A DNA stretch of 32,340 nt from CAZRHR01 sp964599915. Its GTDB lineage: Bacteria > Bacteroidota > Bacteroidia > CAIKAF01. Below, one piece after another: positions 1 through 8,059 of this stretch (position 1 is its first letter; the number at the start of each line of letters is the position of its first letter). Both the position numbers and the translations under genes were made by a program. The notes beneath the pieces are model-generated. The model saw only the letters and a list, made by a program, of their open reading frames with translations. It was not told where the DNA came from and did no database searches. The stretch lies in contig CAZRHR010000025.1 of NCBI GenBank assembly GCA_964599915.1, forward strand, positions 1 through 32,340, written 5' to 3'.

Positions 1-821
1 CCTTTTTGCAAAACCGGTAACAAGGGTGTATATTTTTCCAACCGGGCGCTCCACACAGGATCTTTTACCAACACATACGCTTCAAAAGACGTTCTGGCAC
101 CCGATAATTTATCCTCATAATTTTCAATGGGACCAATGACCAAGTCGAGGTTTCCGCCTTTTTCCATCCAGGCCAACTCGGAGGCATAATTGTCATTAGA
201 CAAAAATGCTTCGGCCCGAAGTTCGAGGTAGGTTTTTAGTCTTTGGTCGGTGGACAATGCCGCAGCTTGCTTTAGTAAAGCGGAAGCACGAGAGAGCTGG
301 GCCTTAAAATATTCGGAATACGGAATCACTTGTTTTTCGCCGTTGGTCAGGTAGCGCACCATGCTGTACATGGAGGTTTTATCCGGATGTTCCCATGCCG
401 CAAAGGCATCGGCGGTAAGATCCGGCGGATACAGGTTGGCGCCTACCGGTTTGGGGCCTACACCCGGAAGAAAGGGCGCATTGTCATTGAGGCGATCCCA
501 AGGTCCGTAATTGATTTCTACGAATTGACGAACTTCCGGTTGGGTGATGCGGGACAAAAGGGGTTCGGCGGGTCCGTAAGCTTGTTCCCAAAAGAGGCTG
601 TCCATGATGTCTGCCGCCTGAATGAACAGGGAAATAATCTGTTTTTCTTCGGGAGTAAGGTGGGAAAGGTCGGCGGTAAGGGGAACGGTTTGGTAGGTAG
701 CAAGTCGGTGTTTCACCAAGGTCAAGGAGTCCTCAGAAAGGGTGATGGGGGTGGGTTTAAAGGTTCCAGGCCCTCCGCAAGCCCAGAGCAACAGGGCTGT
801 TCCCAAGAAAATGCGTAGCAT
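1..821 (-). CDS. Lipoprotein zinc peptidase, M49/dipeptidyl-peptidase III family (N-terminal part)
   Basis: The frame is open from an ATG at 821 to the left edge, so about 273 N-terminal residues are visible and the rest is outside the window. The protein begins with a hydrophobic stretch and a lipobox-like LLWAC-G, giving a predicted lipidated Cys15. Segments such as INYGPWDRLNDNAPF and LVIGPIENYEDKLSGARTSFE resemble Bacteroidota members of the Zn-dependent M49 (DPP III) family, which release dipeptides from the N termini of oligopeptides. The family's zinc motif (HExxGH-like) should lie downstream and cannot be checked here. The family call rests on recall of these conserved segments. The gene is likely monocistronic as far as can be seen; its neighbour upstream is the mazEF patch, on the same strand. 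Confidence 0.7.
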   Translation of the reverse strand, partial: MLRIFLGTALLLWACGGPGTFKPTPITLSEDSLTLVKHRLATYQTVPLTADLSHLTPEEKQIISLFIQAADIMDSLFWEQAYGPAEPLLSRITQPEVRQFVEINYGPWDRLNDNAPFLPGVGPKPVGANLYPPDLTADAFAAWEHPDKTSMYSMVRYLTNGEKQVIPYSEYFKAQLSRASALLKQAAALSTDQRLKTYLELRAEAFLSNDNYASELAWMEKGGNLDLVIGPIENYEDKLSGARTSFEAYVLVKDPVWSARLEKYTPLLPVLQK

Positions 822-995
822 ACATAAGAATTTGGTACAAATTACGGATTCTGATTGGGAAAGGGAAGGGGCGAGACAGAGGCTTTTTACACCTCTCTTT
901 CCAAAAGAGGTGGTTTTATATCGAGGTATTAAGGATTTTAAATGGCTCGTCGGATAGGGTTTAGTTTTTGGTTTCTACCGACATCACTATAGAAG

Positions 996-1319
996 TTATT
1001 CCACAAATATTTCTCGAAGAAGGCGTTTACATGCTCCAATCTCTTTGTCAGAAAGGTGGCCTAATTCTCTTATAATACGGACTTTGTCAATGGCTCTAAT
1101 TTGATCAAGAGCCATCAGTCCTCTTTTATCATCGAGTCTTACCTTTATGCGCGATGGATAGTGTTTTCCAGAGGTGGTTAATGGCGCAATGACCACGGTA
1201 TTTAGATGCTCATTCATTTCATCTGGAGACAATATGGCACATGGCCGTATCTTTCTGATTTCACTGCCTTGGGTAAAACCTAGATTCACCAAAACAATTT
1301 GATATTGTTTTACTCCCAT
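996..1319 (-). CDS. MazF/PemK-family toxin (endoribonuclease)
   Basis: The 107-residue protein has the MazF/PemK layout. It has an N-terminal strand (QYQIVLVNLGFTQGSEI), then the family's KxRPCAILSPDEMN segment, then VVIAPLTTSGKHYPSRIKV, and ends with DQIRAIDKVRI followed by a C-terminal helix. MazF toxins cleave mRNA at short specific sequences and are neutralised by a cognate antitoxin. The start ATG lies inside the end of the upstream AbrB-like gene with a 10-bp overlap, the usual antitoxin-toxin arrangement and evidence for translational coupling. It is full length for the family with no visible defect. The cleavage specificity cannot be told from sequence. Confidence 0.88.
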   Translation of the reverse strand: MGVKQYQIVLVNLGFTQGSEIRKIRPCAILSPDEMNEHLNTVVIAPLTTSGKHYPSRIKVRLDDKRGLMALDQIRAIDKVRIIRELGHLSDKEIGACKRLLREIFVE

Positions 1320-1555
1320 TCCTCAAATTCTTCGTCCTCAAAAACATCGTCTATTAACAGCCTGTCATCTTGGTTTTCGTGCATGGCCTTAAACGCTTCA
1401 CCCCACCCCTTTCTAGGTTGCACCAAAGGTCTTAATATCATCTGTTCTTCTTCTAGAATGAGCTCTACTCGGTCTGTGATATTGTATCGTTTAAGCAACT
1501 CTTTACTTATCCTGAGTCCTTTTGAATTGCCAATTTTGATGATTGAAACTTCCAT
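1310..1555 (-). CDS. MazE-like antitoxin, AbrB/MazE fold
   Basis: The protein of about 81 residues begins MEVSIIKIGNSKGLRISKEL, the classic AbrB/MazE swapped-hairpin DNA-binding N terminus. Its C-terminal tail is acidic (DDRLLIDDVFEDEEFEEWE), as expected for an antitoxin that wraps around its toxin. It precedes and overlaps the MazF gene. I chose the ATG at 1555 rather than the in-frame ATG at 1573, because a good Bacteroidota promoter (1575-1606) places the transcription start at about 1568, inside or downstream of that first ATG. MazE proteins normally repress their own promoter, and the site directly upstream fits that. Confidence 0.85.
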   Translation of the reverse strand: MEVSIIKIGNSKGLRISKELLKRYNITDRVELILEEEQMILRPLVQPRKGWGEAFKAMHENQDDRLLIDDVFEDEEFEEWE

Positions 1556-1574
1556 GTCGCCGTTTATGTACATA

Positions 1575-1606
1575 CAAAGTTATTACAAGTTAATCAAAAA
1601 ACAAAA
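1575..1606 (-). promoter_or_regulatory. Bacteroidota-type promoter of mazEF
   Basis: On the minus strand a -33 element TTTTG (1602-1606) is followed after 19 bp by the -7 element TAACTTTG (1575-1582). Together they match the known TTTG / TAnnTTTG consensus exactly, with the expected spacing. The predicted transcription start lies a few bases downstream, about 13 nt before the antitoxin ATG at 1555. It begins just after the stop codon of the upstream gene at 1622, so mazEF has its own promoter. Confidence 0.7.
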
Positions 1607-1621
1607 TTCTTTGTTCTTTGA

Positions 1622-2593
1622 TTAACTTAAATACTTTTGACAAATCGGTCCTATCCCTCTTTTTATTGACTCCGCATCTGTAAGCTCCCGGCCACAAATG
1701 GCACATTCCCCCGTTTCGAGTCCATAATGAATAAGTGCACCATTTGTGTCCTGCGCATTTCTTATAAATAATTGTAAAGCAGGAACAATATTTTTGGCTT
1801 TTTTGAATGGAACAACTTCCCCCTGTCTTGAAACACCGAAAAGACGAGTGTTGGTGGTCTTGTTTTTGACCATCAAAACATTATCCAATCGCTTTCTTCC
1901 ATTAGGAGTTTGTTCTGCATAATAAGTAATTTGTAAGATTTCATTCCTCCCGTGAGCGTTCTTAAAAACAAGCCTGATGATTGGGTGGTGCCTTACTTTT
2001 TTACGTTTGTCTAAAACACTAAAAATCTGCTTCGCATCTAAGGCTTTGAAGGGCAACGGTGGCAATGACATTACATAGGCCAAAAGCTGATTTCCATATT
2101 TCTCTCTTGCCTCCATTGCGAGCCTATGGGCCTCAAAAAGTTCCTCTGGTGGAGACTTTAGTCCATTTAAAAAATTGCGGGCGAGTTTTTTTCCATTCAA
2201 GTCATCCAACCCTAAACAAATTGAGCATGCTTCAAAGTCAGTAAAAATTGTTGGTAACTCTCCGTAAACAGTTGAAAGAATACGCTCAACCCTCGCAGAA
2301 AAAACATCCGCCGTCTCTATCAATTTCACCTGCTCGCCTTCAAATGGATTTTCTTTCAAAAACCATTCCGGCAGCGCACTCGGGGAGGTCGGCTTCAAGG
2401 GCGTTAATTCTATTTTCTTTTTTTTAAATGAGCTTTGCACCAAAAAGGCCAACAACTGTTCCTCTGTATCTACATCTATTCTAGACGAAGATGAAAAATG
2501 GGTTAACCCAAGTTGCTCACAATATAGAAGCAGTTTATGTACACTTACATTATTTTCTTTTGCTACTTGAATCAATCTCTTATTCTTATCCAT
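1622..2593 (-). CDS. Hypothetical protein: IF2_N-like N terminus and DUF6011-like zinc finger
   Basis: No named gene is recognised for this 323-residue protein. Residues about 5-35 (RLIQVAKENNVSVHKLLLY) resemble the small helical IF2_N module, which in initiation factor 2 and a few other proteins binds nucleic acid. A low-complexity FKKKK stretch follows. The C terminus has GECAICGRELTD and GIGPICQKYLS, with Cys297, Cys300 and Cys318 and possibly His289 as ligands. This is the pattern of the DUF6011 zinc-ribbon found in phage and plasmid proteins. The middle, about 90-280, has no family I know. The gene lies just upstream of mazEF on the same strand in AT-richer DNA than the flanks, suggesting acquired DNA. 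A nucleic-acid-related role is inference only. Confidence 0.55.
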   Translation of the reverse strand: MDKNKRLIQVAKENNVSVHKLLLYCEQLGLTHFSSSSRIDVDTEEQLLAFLVQSSFKKKKIELTPLKPTSPSALPEWFLKENPFEGEQVKLIETADVFSARVERILSTVYGELPTIFTDFEACSICLGLDDLNGKKLARNFLNGLKSPPEELFEAHRLAMEAREKYGNQLLAYVMSLPPLPFKALDAKQIFSVLDKRKKVRHHPIIRLVFKNAHGRNEILQITYYAEQTPNGRKRLDNVLMVKNKTTNTRLFGVSRQGEVVPFKKAKNIVPALQLFIRNAQDTNGALIHYGLETGECAICGRELTDAESIKRGIGPICQKYLS

Positions 2594-2739
2594 GTGCGTT
2601 TACCAATCCCCGTATAAATTTGCAGAAACCCATGTCGGAACAGAAAATCATCCAAGGGTCATAATCTGCGAAAACTAAAATAACCAGTATGCATGAATAC
2701 CTGATTTAATCAACTCTCTTTCTCAAATCCCCTACTCCC

Positions 2740-4302
2740 CTACTCCACCAACAAAACCGGTATCCTTTGACCCGTTTTCGCCAGCCACACCACATATTTC
2801 CCGGAAGACACTCCTGAAAAACGAAGCGTAGCCACACCGGCATCATCTGCCTCCAGCTGTCCTTCCCATACTTTTTGACCCAACATGTGATACACCTGAA
2901 CTTCGGTGGATAATCCGGCCGGTAAGCCGCTTATATGCACTTCCGAACGCGCGGGCTGCGGATACACTTTTACTCCGGAAAATTCGGACAAACCCGGCAC
3001 CGCCAAAAATTCGCAGCCTAACCAAGTCGGCTGCTCATCATTGGGATCAATGACCATGTTGGTGTCGGCGGCAAAAGAAGGAACGAGATAAGAAAAGTAA
3101 ACCACCATCATTTCGTCCGTAGTCGCCTCTCCTGCATATACCCATTGGGGCGGATTACTCGGATTCCATGGATTACTGGTGGTGTTGTCATACACCGCTT
3201 CGGCCCGAATCTTGGTTCCGGCAGGAAAAGTTTTGGCTCGCTTAAACTCATAGGCGCCCTGCCAAGCAAAATCCCATTTCGGGATGTGTATTAATGGAAC
3301 GGTATCGTTGCCGGGTTTTACGGCATACACTTTAATGGATTTGCCCAACAAATGCATGTGGGGCGCCACAGACAATAAGGTTACGGGAACGGGTAAGGTT
3401 CTTTCAGCATAAAATGATTTGACTTGTCCGGGTGGAATCGCCAAGGTTTCATTTAGATTGGTATAATGATTCAGTGCCGGATCTAAAGCAATTTCGCGCA
3501 ATCCGCCACTGCCGAAGGTTAGGTTGATGCGGGTAGAGTCGGTTTTATTGATGCTTCCCGCAGGATAATGCACCTGAATCACAATTTGTCCATTGGCCGG
3601 AATGGGAATGCCGGTGCTGGCCGGAAAAACCATAGGGGAAGAACCGGGCACCCAAGCCCCAATAAGTTTGGCTGAGGCGCTTCCAACGCCGCCAAAATTA
3701 GAATAACCGGGCAACGGATCCGCTGCATCCAACTGGGCGGGCGTAGATGAATTGTCTTGATACACCAACACATGGTGAACCATGGACTTGTTGCCGGGCA
3801 CCACTTCTACAGCCGTAATGGTTTGCGGCGTAGCATTGTTCACTGGAATAAGAAAGCACCGATAATCTTCACCGGAAATGGTGTTGGTGTACACGGGCAT
3901 TCTTCCGGTCCAACTCACCTGTGCAAGTTGTGAAGCGTTATTGTAGGTGGGCGGTGTAGGTAAATTGGCGGGATTTCCCTCCGGAGCACCTTGGTTCACC
4001 CAAAGGACAATTTCATCAATTTCATCTTGTGTAAGTGCGCGCTCAAAGGCATGGCGGGCATACGCCGGGTCGGGAGGCCATGGGGGCATAAATTTCGATT
4101 GTACCGCATTGCGAATGGCAAACCGCGCAGGGAAAACATCCGCATAAGTCATCATGGAAAATGGCGCAGGGCCTCCCGGATGGTGACAAGGGGTGCAACG
4201 GGAAAAAGAAATACAGGCAATCTGCTCAGACCACGTAGGCTGCTGGGCTAAAACAGCGGAAGAAAACAATCCGCCGATAAGCAATGCACGAAAGAAATTC
4301 AT
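2740..4302 (-). CDS. Exported PHM-like copper monooxygenase with N-terminal haem c motif and T9SS sorting domain
   Basis: Start is the ATG at 4302; an upstream in-frame GTG at 4315-4317 would only add five residues before the signal peptide. After the signal peptide (cleavage near VLAQQ), CTPCHH at residues 36-41 is a c-type haem binding motif. The catalytic part matches the copper type II ascorbate-dependent monooxygenase fold (PHM/DBH). It has VHHV (His176-His177) and QVHYPAG (His245) for the CuH site, and PHMHLLG (His315, His317) and DEMMVV (Met398/399) for the CuM site. The last 80 residues (VKVYPQPARSEVHISGLP to the end) are a type A T9SS C-terminal domain, so the enzyme should be secreted across the outer membrane or surface-anchored. 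The haem motif may deliver electrons to copper. The substrate is unknown. Confidence 0.8.
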   Translation of the reverse strand: MNFFRALLIGGLFSSAVLAQQPTWSEQIACISFSRCTPCHHPGGPAPFSMMTYADVFPARFAIRNAVQSKFMPPWPPDPAYARHAFERALTQDEIDEIVLWVNQGAPEGNPANLPTPPTYNNASQLAQVSWTGRMPVYTNTISGEDYRCFLIPVNNATPQTITAVEVVPGNKSMVHHVLVYQDNSSTPAQLDAADPLPGYSNFGGVGSASAKLIGAWVPGSSPMVFPASTGIPIPANGQIVIQVHYPAGSINKTDSTRINLTFGSGGLREIALDPALNHYTNLNETLAIPPGQVKSFYAERTLPVPVTLLSVAPHMHLLGKSIKVYAVKPGNDTVPLIHIPKWDFAWQGAYEFKRAKTFPAGTKIRAEAVYDNTTSNPWNPSNPPQWVYAGEATTDEMMVVYFSYLVPSFAADTNMVIDPNDEQPTWLGCEFLAVPGLSEFSGVKVYPQPARSEVHISGLPAGLSTEVQVYHMLGQKVWEGQLEADDAGVATLRFSGVSSGKYVVWLAKTGQRIPVLLVE

Positions 4303-4382
4303 AAAATAAAGATACACATTGTCTAATAGTATCTCTTTTTTCCGTTGATTTTATTCTGTGCTGTTTCGGGAAAAAGGGCAGG

Positions 4383-5576
4383 TCAGGATAAATCTACTTT
4401 TCTCATGCGCCACCAAGACACCAACGCGCCCAAAGACATCACCATGGCCAGCACCACAAGAACGTCCAACCCTTTCACCACCACAGGATAAGGTTCTGCT
4501 TCGTTGAGCCGGTACCAGCCTGTAAACCATTGTAATCCCACCACCGCCAAACCGAAGACAACCCCAAAAAATCCGCCTAAGGCACTCACCAAAGTACCTA
4601 ACAACGTAAATACCTTTCGCAAATCTGCCCATTCTGCGCCCATGGACCAGAGAATCCGTAAATCTTTTTGCTTTTCCACGAGCAGAAGGGTTTGAACAGA
4701 AATCAGGTTAAAGCTGGCAATCAGAAGAATAAATCCAACGATAAGCAATACCATGAGTTTTTCGGCCCGTAAAATTTTATGAATGGCTTCGTGTTGTTCC
4801 AAGCGGTCTTGCAACAACCATCCTTCTCCAAGAATCTCCGCCACTGCGGGTTTTAGTTTTTGGGCTGAAATACCGGGGCGGGTAACGAGGTGTAAAGCGG
4901 AAACCTCGCCTGGTTTGCCAAACAATTGAGCCGCAGCCTCCAAAGGAATTAAACAAAGGTTTCGGTTGGCTTCTTGGGGAATGAAAAAGACACCGGCCGG
5001 GGGCAGCACCAATTCACGAAAGGGTTGAAAAAGGTCCACTTTCCCTGATTTTGGCGCGTATAATTGTACGCGGGTAAAAGGATCGTCCATGCGAAGGCCA
5101 AGCCGGTCCGCCAAAGCTTCTCCCATGAGAACACCGGGGCGGCCACGGTCATTCAAGGCCGCATCTCCTTCCACCATGTGGTTTGAAAACTCAAATAGAT
5201 TCAGGTAGTTTGCATCCACGCCACGCACTACGGCGACCATTTGCTCGCTGCCATACATCAACAAAACGCTTTCCTCGAGGATTTGAGCACCACCTTCTAC
5301 CTGTGGCAAATCGAGAATTTGGTTCCATTGTTCCTGGCTTACTTGGGCCGTTTTTCCGGACGCCGGCAACGCCAACAAAGGCGGATCTAAGACATTGAGT
5401 GAGGAAACAATTTTATCTTCCAAGCCATTAAAGGCGGACAAAATCACAACTAAGGCGGCGGAAACCACAAAAATGGCGCCCAAAGAGAGTCCGGTGATCA
5501 TGTGCACCACATTTCTGGACTTTCGGGAAACCAAATACCGCCAGGCCAAACGCAAGGAAAATAGAAAACGGCCCAT
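4383..5576 (-). CDS. ABC transporter permease, LolC/LolE lipoprotein-releasing family
   Basis: The 397-residue protein has the LolC/E topology. A first membrane helix (about 25-50) is preceded by the amphipathic LRLAWRYLVSRK segment. A large periplasmic MacB-like domain spans about 50-275, and three helices sit at the C terminus (LLIVGFILLIASFNLISVQTL and two more), with the cytoplasmic motif KQKDLRILWSMGA that contacts the ATPase. The family extracts outer-membrane lipoproteins from the inner membrane using the ATPase LolD, which is not encoded here. The ATG at 5576 was chosen because the family starts just before the LRLAWRY segment; upstream extension would run into the divergent promoter region. 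The gene is divergent from the RND exporter. Confidence 0.85.
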   Translation of the reverse strand: MGRFLFSLRLAWRYLVSRKSRNVVHMITGLSLGAIFVVSAALVVILSAFNGLEDKIVSSLNVLDPPLLALPASGKTAQVSQEQWNQILDLPQVEGGAQILEESVLLMYGSEQMVAVVRGVDANYLNLFEFSNHMVEGDAALNDRGRPGVLMGEALADRLGLRMDDPFTRVQLYAPKSGKVDLFQPFRELVLPPAGVFFIPQEANRNLCLIPLEAAAQLFGKPGEVSALHLVTRPGISAQKLKPAVAEILGEGWLLQDRLEQHEAIHKILRAEKLMVLLIVGFILLIASFNLISVQTLLLVEKQKDLRILWSMGAEWADLRKVFTLLGTLVSALGGFFGVVFGLAVVGLQWFTGWYRLNEAEPYPVVVKGLDVLVVLAMVMSLGALVSWWRMRKVDLS

Positions 5577-5601
5577 GGTGTAAAGATGAAAATTATTTTG
5601 G

Positions 5602-5633
5602 TTGAAATCCAAGCCTTGGTTTATGTACCTTCG
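5602..5633 (+). promoter_or_regulatory. Probable promoter of the RND exporter gene
   Basis: TTG at 5602-5604 and TACCTTCG at 5626-5633 (7 of 8 matches to TAnnTTTG) are separated by 21 bp, within the range seen for Bacteroidota promoters. A start of transcription near 5639 would put the ATG at 5647 in a very short leader. It would exclude the in-frame TTG at 5602 as a start codon. The -33 element is only three bases long, so this is a moderate call. Confidence 0.4.
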
Positions 5634-5646
5634 TGGCCAGAATTTC

Positions 5647-8046
5647 ATGTGGAGTAAGGTCGCATCATTCATTCTCCGGCAACGGATTCCTTTGCTGGTG
5701 GTCACGGGCTTGTTAACCGCGGTTTTAGGACTGCTGGCAACCCGTGCCGAAATGAGCTATAAACCGGGGGAGGTTTTACCTGCTTCAGAACCCGTGGCCA
5801 AGGATTATTTGGTGTTTCAACAGCGTTTTGGAGAAGAGGCTAATGTGGTCTTTTTGGCGTTGGAAAATGATGATTTTATGTCTTGCTGCGCCGCCGATTG
5901 GCAGCGTTTGGAAGAACAACTTCGCGCCATTCCTTCTGTCCAGTGGACCTTATCTGCGTTAACGGCGCAAACCATTCACCGCAATGATAGCTTGCGTGCT
6001 TTCGAGACCCGGCCACTTTTCGTAGCGGAAGAAATTCAAAATCAATCCGAACTGAATCAAAGGCTTCAGCTTTCCCCTGCCTTTGAAGGCATACTATGGG
6101 ACAAAAACCGCCGCATTTTTGTTTTGATGGCGGGTTTAGATCCTGCTGCGGTAAACAGTAAAGCGCGTGAGGGGCTTATTTCTGAAATTGAAAAAGAAAT
6201 CGCCTATTTTGAAGATCAAACTGGCTCAGTACTTCATTTGTCCGGCCTTCCTTTTATTCGTACCGACTCCATCCGAAGGTCGAAAAAGGAAATCCTCTTG
6301 TTTACATTGCTTGCCGCACTTATGACCTCCTTGGTGCTGTTTCTGTTTTTCCGCTCGGCCATTGCCATTTTTATTCCGCTGTTGGTGGTCGGTACGGGCA
6401 TCGCGTGGAGCAGTGGATTATTGGTGTTATTCGGGTTTAAAATCACTACCCTCACTGGGTTGATTCCGCCCTTGATGATTGTGATTGGTGTACCCAATGC
6501 AGTGTACATGATCACCAAATTCCATCAGGAGTTTTTGCAGCATGGCAATAAAATGCGGGGACTGACCAGGGTCATTCAAAAGACAGGCCGGGCCATTTTT
6601 CTGACCAATGTGACGACGGCCATTGGATTCGGGACCTTGGTCATTACGAATAGTCGGTTGCTTTTAGAATTCGGTTTGTTGGCCTCTGCGTCCGTATTTG
6701 CCCTTTTCTTATTGTCCATTGTACTCATTCCCATTTTATTTTCCCTTTTTCCACCGCCCAAACACCGGCATCTTCATCATTTAAAGCGCAAAGGCAGCGG
6801 CATGCTTACCGCTTGGCTGACCTTTCATGTAGCGCGCAGAAGAAAGGCCATTTATCTTTCTATCTTGGGTTTGACCCTGTTTTCGTTGTTGGGTGCGCTG
6901 CGGATTGTTCCGAGTGGAAAAGTGTCCGATGACATCCCCAAAAACTCTAGAACTTTCGACGACTTGCGTTTCTTCGAAAACCATTTTGGTGGCGTGATGC
7001 CCATAGAAGTCATGGTAGATTGCGGAAAACCCGGTGGTGCCGCTAGAGATTTAAAATTTTGGCGGCGCATTGAGGCCTTTCAAGACAGCTTACAAACCCT
7101 GCCGGCCTTATCCCGCCCCATGAGCATGATTGAAATGGTGAAAACGGGCAATCAGGCTTTGTACAGCAATTTACCAGAAGCCTATGTGTTGCCTTCTTCC
7201 CTAGATCTGTCTTTGCTGAGCCGCTACCTTTCCGGTGCAAAACGTCCTGAATTGGATCCATTGACCAGAACCTACATGGATTCCACCAAACAAATCATGC
7301 GGATTCAGGCCAGAATGGAAGACATGGGGACCTACGACATGCACGCCATTAAGGCCCAAATGATGAACATGGCGCAAAGTGTTTTCGGGGAAACCGGAGA
7401 AACGGTAATTTTAACCGGCGCCGGCATTGTGATGCTTCAAGCCACCGACTACCTTGTTAAAAATTTAGTGATGAGTCTTTTGCTGGCCATTTTACTCATT
7501 GCACTTATCATGGCCATTATGTTCAGAAGTGTGAAAATGGCCTTGATTTCCATTTTACCCAATTTTATTCCGCTTTTATTCACGGCGGGCATCATGGGAT
7601 GGTTTGGCATTCCGCTCAAAGCCTCCACTTCACTCATTTTTTCCGTAGCTTTTGGTATTTCCGTAGACGACACCATTCATTTTTTATCCAAATACCGCCA
7701 AGAACTTAAACTCACCAAAGGGCTCATTCGACCTGCTGTTTATCAGGCATTAAATGAAACCGCCTTAAGTATGGCCTATACCTCTATTATTCTTTTCTTT
7801 GGATTTTCTATATTCATTGGCTCGGAATTCGGTGGAACGGTAGCGCTTGGGATTTTGGTATCCATGACCTTATTGGTCGCCATGTTCACCAACCTCACGC
7901 TGTTGCCGGCCCTGCTGATTTCCCTGCAGAAAAAGGAAATGGACAACCAATATGCGAGTTACAATACCCTGGAAGAAGTAGAAGACGAAATCGACCAAAT
8001 TCCTCAGGAAGACGCCCCACCCACCATGGATAAAAACCCTGAATGA
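5647..8046 (+). CDS. RND-superfamily exporter (MMPL-like permease)
   Basis: The 799-residue polytopic inner-membrane protein is built as two repeats. Each has one N-terminal helix (residues about 10-30 and about 400-420), a large periplasmic loop, and a block of five helices (about 220-370 and about 625-770). Sequences such as LFFRSAIAIFIPLLVVG, GVPNAVYMITKFHQE and FGISVDDTIHFLSKYRQE, which carries the usual intramembrane acidic pair, are typical of MMPL/RND permeases driven by the proton-motive force. Such proteins in Bacteroidota are thought to move lipids or hydrophobic compounds. The acidic tail (EEVEDEIDQIPQEDAPP) is cytoplasmic. The start MWSKVASFILRQRIPLL fits the family better than upstream codons. 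It ends 13 bp before rfbA, so the sugar-nucleotide run may share its transcript. Confidence 0.85.
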   Translation: MWSKVASFILRQRIPLLVVTGLLTAVLGLLATRAEMSYKPGEVLPASEPVAKDYLVFQQRFGEEANVVFLALENDDFMSCCAADWQRLEEQLRAIPSVQWTLSALTAQTIHRNDSLRAFETRPLFVAEEIQNQSELNQRLQLSPAFEGILWDKNRRIFVLMAGLDPAAVNSKAREGLISEIEKEIAYFEDQTGSVLHLSGLPFIRTDSIRRSKKEILLFTLLAALMTSLVLFLFFRSAIAIFIPLLVVGTGIAWSSGLLVLFGFKITTLTGLIPPLMIVIGVPNAVYMITKFHQEFLQHGNKMRGLTRVIQKTGRAIFLTNVTTAIGFGTLVITNSRLLLEFGLLASASVFALFLLSIVLIPILFSLFPPPKHRHLHHLKRKGSGMLTAWLTFHVARRRKAIYLSILGLTLFSLLGALRIVPSGKVSDDIPKNSRTFDDLRFFENHFGGVMPIEVMVDCGKPGGAARDLKFWRRIEAFQDSLQTLPALSRPMSMIEMVKTGNQALYSNLPEAYVLPSSLDLSLLSRYLSGAKRPELDPLTRTYMDSTKQIMRIQARMEDMGTYDMHAIKAQMMNMAQSVFGETGETVILTGAGIVMLQATDYLVKNLVMSLLLAILLIALIMAIMFRSVKMALISILPNFIPLLFTAGIMGWFGIPLKASTSLIFSVAFGISVDDTIHFLSKYRQELKLTKGLIRPAVYQALNETALSMAYTSIILFFGFSIFIGSEFGGTVALGILVSMTLLVAMFTNLTLLPALLISLQKKEMDNQYASYNTLEEVEDEIDQIPQEDAPPTMDKNPE

Positions 8047-8059
8047 ATCAACTGTATCT

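Noticed and set aside
330..818. Plus-strand frame of 162 codons
   Set aside because: Antisense to the M49-type lipoprotein gene, whose minus-strand frame has a signal peptide and family motifs.
890..912. Hairpin CACCTCT...AGAGGTG as a terminator for mazEF
   Set aside because: On the minus strand it is not followed by a T tract, and on the plus strand no gene precedes it.
5577..5705. 43-residue N-terminal extension of the LolC/E permease
   Set aside because: It would overlap the divergent exporter promoter and start; the family begins at the ATG at 5576.
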